The position numbers were made by a program, and so were the translations under genes. A stretch of DNA of 64,000 bases, from assembly GCA_963652365.1 (NCBI GenBank), contig CAVJTH010000010.1, positions 11,637-75,636 on the forward strand. Reading direction: 5' to 3'. The stretch is from Hallerella sp963652365. Its GTDB lineage: Bacteria > Fibrobacterota > Fibrobacteria > Fibrobacterales > Fibrobacteraceae. Below are positions 58,030-64,000 of the stretch, piece after piece; position 1 is the stretch's first letter; each line of letters begins with the position of its first letter. The notes under the pieces are model-generated. The model did no database searches, had not been told where the DNA came from, and saw nothing but the letters and a program-made list of their open reading frames with translations.

Positions 58030-60196
58030 GACTCTATTTCTTCTTTCCCTTTGCTCGGCGGCTGCGTTCGCGGCCAACTCCGCGATTATCACTCTGGAAA
58101 TGCCGGTCGGAGCCAGACAGCTCGGCATGGGCGAAACGGGAGTCGCCGTTGCGGACGACGCGTCGGCGCTTTACTACAACCCGGCAGGGCTTGCCTTTGG
58201 ACCGCTCGCGAACGAATGGGAACTTTCCTTTTCGCAAAAGTCGGACGCGCTCCCCGCCTTTACGAAGCTTGCCGCAAAGAATCGTTCCGGTTTCTTTGAA
58301 AAGAGCGAAATCTGGGCGGGAACCAACAGCGGCATCCTGCATTACGACGGGGAACATTGGACGGACTACCATGTCGTGACCCTCGAAGGCCAGGAAAAGA
58401 TTCGGGATGCCGTCCGCATCTTCGCCGGAACGGAATCGGGACTCGACGAATATACGCGGCAGGTCAAGAAGTATAACGATGTCCAGAACGAGGTGGACGA
58501 ATCCTACATCCGCGATGTCAGGATTCCGTGGAACCTGGTCGTAGGCGATACGGTCACGGCGCTCCTGTACGATGCGCGCACCGAAAAGCTCTGGGTCGGC
58601 ACTCCGCGCGGGCTTTACCGGTTCGACGGAAAGACCTGGAAGAATTACGAATCGGAACTCGGGACGCCTCGGATTTCCGCCTTGGCGAGCCAGGGGGCTA
58701 CGCTCTGGATTGGCACGGATGACGGTCTTTTCTCTTACCGGAACGGAGTCGTGGAACGCAAGGGCAAGGTCTTGCCCAGCCAGCGGATAACGGCTCTTGC
58801 CTGGTCCGAATTCCGCGGGGAACTCTACGTCGCGGCAGACGGCGCGGGCATTGCCCGGCTTGTCCCGAAAAAAGGTTCGGGAACGAAGGACCGCTGGAGC
58901 CTGTTCAACGAAGAGGACGGTCTCATGGACTTGCAGGCGGCTTCGCTGGTCGTCGATTCCTCGGGACATGTCTGGGCAGCCCATCGGGGAGGACTTTCGC
59001 ATTTTAACCTGCGCAAGTGGGAACAGGTCAAGTTCGAAAGCAACACCGTGCACGACCTGGCTGTTGCGCGCGACGGCGCAGTCTGGATCGCGACGGACAA
59101 GGGCGTCTGGCGGCATTTGCCCGACTACGTGACATCGTCCGGGAAAAAGGCGGAACTTGAGCGCCGACCCGAAGAACGCGGAAACCAGCAGGCGGAAGAC
59201 GAGTGGGAACATTTCCATTCGGGGAACGGACTGTCGTCGAATCGTGTCTGGGCCGTGCTGCCGCAGGCGAACGATGTCTGGTTCAGCACGGGCGCGGGAA
59301 TCGAACGCTACAAGGACGCGGATTTCCAGCTGACATTCTTCTACGAAAAGCTTCTTCCCGTCCTGAACATTCCGGACCTGTATCATCTTTTCGCCGGCAT
59401 GACGATTCCTCTTGCGGAGTGGGGAACGCTGGGCGTTTCCGTGAACTTTGTCTCGTTCGGGGAAACGGTCGTTTCGACGGATGCCGAAAGTTCGACGAAT
59501 TCGAACAGCTCGGAAGTGGTCGGCGCGATCAGCTACGGCACAAAGCTCACGCCCAGGACATCCATCGGCCTGACGGTCAAGTTCTTCTATTCGGACCTGA
59601 GTTCCGGAGCTTCGACCGGCGGCGAGGACGCGACGACTTTCAGCTACGCGTTTGACGTGGGACTCCTCCGCAAGGATTTTCTGATTCGCGACCTGAATGC
59701 GGCGATTGTCCTTGCGAACATTGGCCCGAGCGTCTATTATACGGACAAGTCCGACCAGGACCCGATTCCCTTGACGTGGAGACTTGGGCTTTCCTATGAA
59801 ATCCTGAACACGCTCGATCATCGACTGATCATTGCCGGGGACTATAACCGGACAGTCGTCTATGACGATGACAAGGGCGATCCGGAACCGTTCTACACGG
59901 CGATGTGGAAGAGCCTTGTCCACCCGGAACTCGGCGGTCATGGAGCCAAGCGATTCAAGAATTCGCTTTTGCAGGGAATCTTCAATGTCGGCGCGGAATA
60001 TACCTATTCCAATACGGTCGCCGTTCGGGCTGGCTACCTCTACGACAAGACCGGCAAGCGAAACGAAGTCGATTTGGGCCTGGGCGTCATGCTTTCCGAT
60101 GTCCTCGAATTCGACATTGCGACGATCAAGGATGTCGGCGATAACGACGGCGTCCGCGACGGGCAGATGCGCTTTGGGATGATCTTCAAGTTCTGA
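58022..60196 (+). CDS. PorV/PorQ-like outer-membrane protein with internal beta-propeller
   Basis: This 724-residue protein has a signal peptide (KTLFLLSLCSAAAFA). The PorV/UPF0164 start is GARQLGMGETGVAVADDASALYYNPAGL. Residues about 90-460 form propeller-type repeats (WAGTNSGILHYDGEHW, LWVGTPRGLYRFDGKTW, WIGTDDGLFSY, WIATDKGVWRH), like two-component-regulator propellers. The barrel resumes after about 470 and ends MRFGMIFKF. Start TTG at 58022 with GGAG 5 bp upstream. Type IX secretion shuttling is the family's role; the insert is unusual. Confidence 0.8.
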   Translation: MRKTLFLLSLCSAAAFAANSAIITLEMPVGARQLGMGETGVAVADDASALYYNPAGLAFGPLANEWELSFSQKSDALPAFTKLAAKNRSGFFEKSEIWAGTNSGILHYDGEHWTDYHVVTLEGQEKIRDAVRIFAGTESGLDEYTRQVKKYNDVQNEVDESYIRDVRIPWNLVVGDTVTALLYDARTEKLWVGTPRGLYRFDGKTWKNYESELGTPRISALASQGATLWIGTDDGLFSYRNGVVERKGKVLPSQRITALAWSEFRGELYVAADGAGIARLVPKKGSGTKDRWSLFNEEDGLMDLQAASLVVDSSGHVWAAHRGGLSHFNLRKWEQVKFESNTVHDLAVARDGAVWIATDKGVWRHLPDYVTSSGKKAELERRPEERGNQQAEDEWEHFHSGNGLSSNRVWAVLPQANDVWFSTGAGIERYKDADFQLTFFYEKLLPVLNIPDLYHLFAGMTIPLAEWGTLGVSVNFVSFGETVVSTDAESSTNSNSSEVVGAISYGTKLTPRTSIGLTVKFFYSDLSSGASTGGEDATTFSYAFDVGLLRKDFLIRDLNAAIVLANIGPSVYYTDKSDQDPIPLTWRLGLSYEILNTLDHRLIIAGDYNRTVVYDDDKGDPEPFYTAMWKSLVHPELGGHGAKRFKNSLLQGIFNVGAEYTYSNTVAVRAGYLYDKTGKRNEVDLGLGVMLSDVLEFDIATIKDVGDNDGVRDGQMRFGMIFKF

Positions 60197-60840
60197 TGCC
60201 GCAGACGGTCAATTACCAGCGATTGCTCGATGACATTGTCCGCCGGCTGGAAAAAAGCGGCGACGTGCCGACGCTCTTGCTCCATTGCTGTTGCGCGCCG
60301 TGTTCGAGCTATGTCGTGGAATATCTTTCGAACTATTTTCGGATTACGACGTTCTACTACAACCCGAACATCTTTCCGCAAGAGGAGTATGCGCACCGGG
60401 TTGCGGAACTCAAGCGCTTTGTTTCGGTGTTCCCGACGAAATATCCCGTGAACTTTGTCGAGGGAGCCTACGAACCGAAGCGATTTTACGAGGCGGTCAA
60501 GGGCCTTGAGCGGGAAAGGGAAGGCGGCGCGCGTTGCCGGAAATGCTTTGAACTTCGGCTGGACGAGGCGGCGAAGACCGCGAGGGAGCTCGGCTGCGAC
60601 TATTTCACGACGACGCTTTCGATCAGTCCGATGAAGGATGCGGCGCTGCTCAACGAGATTGGCGAAGCGATGGGCGAAAGGCACGGAGTCAGGCACTTGC
60701 CGTCGAATTTCAAGCGCAAGGGCGGTTTCTTGCGTTCCACCGAGCTTTCGCGCGAATACGGGCTTTACAGACAGAATTTTTGCGGTTGCGTCTATTCGAA
60801 GGCGGAGCGGGATGCCCGGAATTCAGTTGGCAGAGCTTAG
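60196..60840 (+). CDS. queH: Epoxyqueuosine reductase QueH
   Basis: This 214-residue protein has the DUF208/QueH signature: HCCCAPCSSYVVEYL near the N-terminus, CRKCFELRLDEAA in the middle, and LYRQNFCGCVYS at the end. These cysteines bind Fe-S and metal. It reduces epoxyqueuosine to queuosine in tRNA. Its start overlaps the stop of the PorV-like gene (TGATG). Confidence 0.93.
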   Translation: MPQTVNYQRLLDDIVRRLEKSGDVPTLLLHCCCAPCSSYVVEYLSNYFRITTFYYNPNIFPQEEYAHRVAELKRFVSVFPTKYPVNFVEGAYEPKRFYEAVKGLEREREGGARCRKCFELRLDEAAKTARELGCDYFTTTLSISPMKDAALLNEIGEAMGERHGVRHLPSNFKRKGGFLRSTELSREYGLYRQNFCGCVYSKAERDARNSVGRA

Positions 60841-61200
60841 ATCCGCGAACGTTTAAGCTTTTGGGAAGAGGGATTAGGGAAGCGGAAAATTTGACATTGC
60901 ATGTCTAGGCTTTTTGTTGCGAAGCAACCTGTTGGCCTGTCTGCAGCAGGCCTACCTGACCGGGGGCATATCAGAGCTTAGTTAGGAGAACTTAGAGCTT
61001 AGAACCGTGGATGTCTAGGTTTAGGAATCAGGGATTAGTCTGCGGACGTCTAAGCTTTTGGAAAGCGGTACGAGGGACACGCTATGCGGGACACGGGATG
61101 AAGGAATAGTCTGAGGATGTTTAAGTTTAGTGACCAGTGGTCAGCCGTCAGTGATCAGAACCGCGGACGTTTAGATTTTTGGAGGCGATACATGGTACAA
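60836..61200 (+). repeat. Mosaic intergenic repeat island D
   Basis: Six cores of the GGACGTCTAAGCTTTTGG type occur, at about 60842, 60897, 61004, 61041, 61111 and 61161. They are mixed with AGAGCTTAG, AATCAGGGATTAG and similar units. The unit at 60897-60915 leads into hairpins GTTGC-GAA-GCAAC (60916-60928) and GGCCTG/CAGGCC (60934-60952), in the same order as in island B but with different arm sequences. Related short repeats continue to about 61575. Confidence 0.85.
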
Positions 61201-61356
61201 TGTCATTTCCTGACTTGTTATGATGTCATTCCCGCGCACACCATGCTGTCATTCCCCGGCTTGTCCGCCGCGGCGGACGCAGACATGGGAATCTCTTTTT
61301 GGAGATTACCGGGTCTATGCCCGACAATGACATAGGGTTAAGCCCGATAATGACAA
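61200..61356 (+). repeat. TGTCATT-bounded palindromic element
   Basis: Three TGTCATT copies (61201, 61224, 61247) face two AATGACA copies (61326, 61349). In between are the perfect palindrome GTCCGCCG-CGGCGGAC (61263-61278) and an AATCTC/GAGATT hairpin. It resembles a miniature palindromic repeat. No coding content is seen. Confidence 0.65.
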
Positions 61357-61439
61357 GTAGAGTGATATGCTGGTGAATGATGTCGAAGTAAAAGTTCGAT
61401 CGGACGCCCCTCATCCCGTTAACCACATCCTGCTTCCCT

Positions 61440-61575
61440 CAAACTGATTCCTGACAACTTACAGTTCGCTAAAACGTCAATTCCGCATTCCGCATTTCGC
61501 ATTCCTGTCTCCTGATTCCTAACTTCTGTCCACTATCAACTAACCACTAATAACTAATCCCTCTTACCGTGTCCC
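61440..61575 (-). repeat. Reverse-orientation part of island D
   Basis: CTGATTCCTGACAACTTAC, a GCATTCCGCATTTCGCATTCC triplet array and CCACTATCAACTAACCACTAATAAC repeat units found reversed in the other islands. Noncoding. Confidence 0.7.
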
Positions 61576-61610
61576 ACGTCTCATTTTACAACTTGCAAAT
61601 TCGATCCATA

Positions 61611-61640
61611 AGAAAAAGACTCCCGCCGGAGCGGAAGCCT
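61611..61640 (-). terminator. Intrinsic terminator of the GH8 gene
   Basis: On the minus strand CTTCCGC (61637-61631) pairs with GCGGGAG (61626-61620) around TCCG, and is followed by TCTTTTTC. Confidence 0.85.
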
Positions 61641-61659
61641 TCTCTCTTTGCAGGTTAAA

Positions 61660-63645
61660 TTAACGAATGGAAATACGCTTGGTCCAGCTTTCGGAACCGG
61701 AGCGAATTCGGACGATATAGGTTCCCGGCAATACAGATTCCAGGGAAACCGATCCGCTGACTTGCGAGAACTGCTTGATGGCTCTGCCCTGCATGTCGAA
61801 AACATCGACATTTGTCGGCCTGACGCTTTGGATTTCCAAAACCTTCGAGGTGAATGAAACCGAAAGTCTCTGGGAAGATTTGCTCGCAATCGCCGTAACG
61901 TCTTTACCGTCTGACGATTTCAGGGAAAGCTTCGAAATCGTCACCTGTTCCCAGCGTGAACCGGGCATTATCAGTTTTAACGTGGCGGTCTCGGTTGCGC
62001 TTGCTGTAAACTGGCACTGATAAGATTTGGTTTCTCCGGCATTGACGTTTATCTTGTCCGAACAATAGCTGTTGAGAACCGTGGAAATTTCCATCGAAGA
62101 ACCTCCATTCTGCAGGAATGCATCGAAGGAAAGCGTGTAGAATTCCTCGGCGGTAACCGTTCCGAGAACCTTGGAAACTTGGCGTTCGCTTGTCCAATCG
62201 TTTGTAGCTCCGATGGTTGCGCCGTCTCCATTCGCCGTCACGTTGGTAATGTTCGTATTTTCCGATTCCCAGTCGGTCGAGATATTTGACGAGCTGGAGA
62301 AAATAGAAGAACTGCTGGAAAGAGCTTCCGAGGAACTGGAGATTTGGAGCGAGCTGCTTGAAACCTTTTCGCTGGAGCTGCTTTCCTTGAAACTGGACGA
62401 GCTGGACTGTGCAAAACTCGAACTGGAAACGCTGCTAGACGACATCGCGCTGCTTGAACTGTTTTTTGCAGAGGAACTGCTTGGTTCTTCGGAGCTGGAG
62501 GAAATAGATTCGCTTGAAGAGCTAACCGGCAAGTTCATTGCTGAAAAGTTTTGCATGTTTCCAGAAAGAAGTAACCCGGAAAGGACTTGCATGGCATCAT
62601 TGAAATAAGTTTCAGAGCCTTTATTTAACAATGTTGAGGAATAGGATGATAGTTTGCTCTCGTAAGAGGAGCTATACAGCATTGCGCATGTCAAAGGTCC
62701 TATTGCGGTGGCATTAGACCAGGCTGTCCCATAGTCGCTGCCATCATTTAGATTCATAGGAACTTTAAGGCGGCTGGCGGAACCTCGGTTGCTGACCCAA
62801 GATGCCAACTTGGAAAGAAGCATTGCTGCGTCACTGTGGCCGTACCAGGCATAACTCCATGCCCAGCGCCATGGAGCGCGCGGAGCGTCATAATCATAAG
62901 CGATATAGTTTGCATTTCCTCCGACAGGATTTCCGTTGGCATCACTCCATCCGGAAGGAAGACCTGTTGTGGAATTTTGATTGTTTTTTAATAGGGTATA
63001 ATTTGCAGATATCGCCTTACTCCAAAAAGAAGCGTCATCAAAATTTTTGAATTGTTCGAATGCTGCGGGGCTAACATAGCTTGGATTTTTATAGGAATTC
63101 CACATGTCGCCGGGCTTATGGAGACCGTTGGATTCCATTTCGCTGGTTCGAATCTTGGCGATTAAGTTGCTGGCCGCAGTCTTGTATTTTTCATCGCCAA
63201 ATTGATAATAGGCCATTGTAAGGGCGAAAGCAACATCGAATTCTGCGTCTGTCGCCGCATTTTGTTGGTCTATATTGCTAAAACCTTGGATTTTCCAGTG
63301 CATAAGTCCATTGGAATTTAGCCAATTGTTGTAGTAAGCCCAAAGTTTATCAAATTGAGACTGATAACTGGTTTCGTTATTGCTGAAATAGACCATCATA
63401 ATCATTCCGTACCCGATTCCTTCTGAAACGGTGTAGGCGTCTTGGTCGAATTTGATTCTTGCTAGGTTTCCACTTTCTTCGTAATACCTTGACATAAAAG
63501 CGTCAAATCGGCTTTTTACTTTGGCTGAAATTCCAGGAACATAGGTTCCATAAGCGTATGCTTTTTCTTGTGGATAGGGATAATTAACCGCTGCAAATCC
63601 ACACGAGACGGCAACCGCTAACGTCAAAAAAATGGAATGTCTCAT
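61660..63645 (-). CDS. Secreted GH8 endoglucanase with Ser linker, CBM-like module and Por secretion tail
   Basis: This 661-residue protein has a signal peptide (MRHSIFLTLAVAVSCGFA). The GH8 catalytic domain (about residues 20-370) has the acid Glu75 in VSEGIGYGM, and Asp133 in ATDAEFDVAFAL. A Ser-rich linker (about 374-465) leads to a beta-sandwich CBM4/9-like module (about 470-590, WEQVTISKLSLKS). The last 70 residues, with VDVFDMQGRAIK and LPGTYIVRIRSG ending KRISIR, match the type IX sorting tail. The catalytic region is AT-rich compared with its surroundings. It probably hydrolyses beta-1,4-glucans. Confidence 0.92.
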   Translation of the reverse strand: MRHSIFLTLAVAVSCGFAAVNYPYPQEKAYAYGTYVPGISAKVKSRFDAFMSRYYEESGNLARIKFDQDAYTVSEGIGYGMIMMVYFSNNETSYQSQFDKLWAYYNNWLNSNGLMHWKIQGFSNIDQQNAATDAEFDVAFALTMAYYQFGDEKYKTAASNLIAKIRTSEMESNGLHKPGDMWNSYKNPSYVSPAAFEQFKNFDDASFWSKAISANYTLLKNNQNSTTGLPSGWSDANGNPVGGNANYIAYDYDAPRAPWRWAWSYAWYGHSDAAMLLSKLASWVSNRGSASRLKVPMNLNDGSDYGTAWSNATAIGPLTCAMLYSSSYESKLSSYSSTLLNKGSETYFNDAMQVLSGLLLSGNMQNFSAMNLPVSSSSESISSSSEEPSSSSAKNSSSSAMSSSSVSSSSFAQSSSSSFKESSSSEKVSSSSLQISSSSEALSSSSSIFSSSSNISTDWESENTNITNVTANGDGATIGATNDWTSERQVSKVLGTVTAEEFYTLSFDAFLQNGGSSMEISTVLNSYCSDKINVNAGETKSYQCQFTASATETATLKLIMPGSRWEQVTISKLSLKSSDGKDVTAIASKSSQRLSVSFTSKVLEIQSVRPTNVDVFDMQGRAIKQFSQVSGSVSLESVLPGTYIVRIRSGSESWTKRISIR

Positions 63646-63796
63646 AAAACCTCGTAAAGGGAAATCGCCTTTAATTTATGTATTTCTATCCAGATTTTTG
63701 TAAAAAGCGACAAACATCTGGTTCTTTCTGTTCCCGCTTTGTTCCCTGTGTGATTTGACGCAAAATGGTATGGGAGAAGTCGGAAAGGAAAAAGGG

Positions 63797-63950
63797 ATGT
63801 CAGAACTTAGAACTGAGATTTTAGGGGTTAGTTATTAGTTGAGAATTAAGAGAACGCAGGAATTAGGAGTCAGAAACCAGTGATAAAACGGGAAGAAGGG
63901 CACGCTAAAAGGAACGAGAGTTGTCAGGAATCAGTGGTCAGTGGATAAGA
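63797..63950 (+). repeat. Mosaic intergenic repeat island E
   Basis: Units AGAACTTAGAACTGAG, GGGGTTAGTTATTAGTTGAG, GAATTAGGAGTCAG and CAGGAATCAGTGGTCAGTGG match those in other islands. Bases 63646-63796 hold the GH8 leader region and nothing else recognised. Confidence 0.75.
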
Positions 63951-63968
63951 GCCTATCCTTAAATAATC

Positions 63969-63997
63969 TTGAAATTCCCGGCGGTTGATTCTATATT
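63969..63997 (+). promoter_or_regulatory. Promoter TTGAAA-N17-TATATT at the window edge
   Basis: TTGAAA (63969-63974) and TATATT (63992-63997) are separated by 17 bp, the same form as the other promoters here. It would drive a gene beyond the window. Confidence 0.65.
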
Positions 63998-64000
63998 TTG

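Noticed and set aside
61117..61426. Short open frames within repeat island D and the palindromic element
   Set aside because: They consist of repeat units, have no ribosome site, and no sequence resembling a protein family.
62171..62608. 145-residue acidic plus-strand frame opposite the GH8 linker
   Set aside because: It is the reverse reading of the poly-Ser linker codons, giving Glu/Leu-rich shadow sequence.

Overview
The window looks like a chromosomal segment of a Fibrobacter relative (phylum Fibrobacterota). The evidence is: long poly-serine linkers in secreted proteins and lipoproteins; a TIGR02147-type protein (a family I remember as expanded in Fibrobacter); a GH8 cellulase with a type IX (Por) secretion tail and a PorV/PorQ-like barrel protein; lipid A and outer-membrane genes; and a mid-50s GC content by eye. 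I see no rRNA, CRISPR array, transposase, integrase or phage gene. One tRNA (Glu, CTC) is present.

Layout. 1-2.5 kb: end of a GspF/PilC gene, then spoVG and comM behind a sigma-54 promoter. 2.5-7.9 kb: folB, a Ser-rich envelope protein, the hemA-hemC-hemD operon and a signal-peptidase-like protein. 7.7-12.6 kb: lepA, a histone-H1-like/zinc-ribbon protein, lexA with a double operator, a candidate structured RNA leader ahead of an Arg-rich membrane protein, and tRNA-Glu. 12.8-18.4 kb: a surface-glycan cluster with two paralogous GT-A transferases, a capsule-type protein, a Wzx flippase and a GT4 transferase. 18.4-24.2 kb: lnt, rsmI, lpxH and several unrecognised envelope proteins. 24.5-26.7 kb: a TIGR02147 gene coupled to a lipoprotein. 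26.7-30.7 kb: yceD-rpmF-plsX, then fabD-fabG-acpP. 30.8-33.6 kb: a 57-aa protein with an NhaC antiporter, and an EamA transporter. 33.8-42.4 kb: rnc, a peptide-binding lipoprotein, a TrxB-like protein, coaBC, a UDG-fold-like protein, dnaB and mlaEF. 43-45.2 kb: two poly-Ser lipoproteins. 45.5-49.8 kb: a PBP4-DUF1460 fusion, aroA and an acyl-ACP thioesterase. 49.8-56.2 kb: rmlABC, a Wzb-type phosphatase, a Wzz/BY-kinase-like protein and manC. 56.2-60.8 kb: a triple-FKBP protein, a membrane-anchored protein, a PorV-like protein with an internal beta-propeller, and queH. 61.6-63.7 kb: the GH8 cellulase.

Most genes are housekeeping and envelope functions packed tightly, with many ATGA/TGATG overlaps. 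The main structure not explained by genes is a family of mosaic intergenic repeats in five islands (about 33.6, 42.4-42.9, 45.2-45.5, 60.8-61.6 and 63.8-63.95 kb). Two pairs of islands bracket the surface or secreted genes: the poly-Ser lipoproteins and the GH8 cellulase.

Regulation. A housekeeping promoter of the form TTGnnn-17 bp-TATATT/TAAATT recurs. In several genes the -10 box ends only 6-9 bp before the start codon and no Shine-Dalgarno is visible, which suggests leaderless mRNAs.
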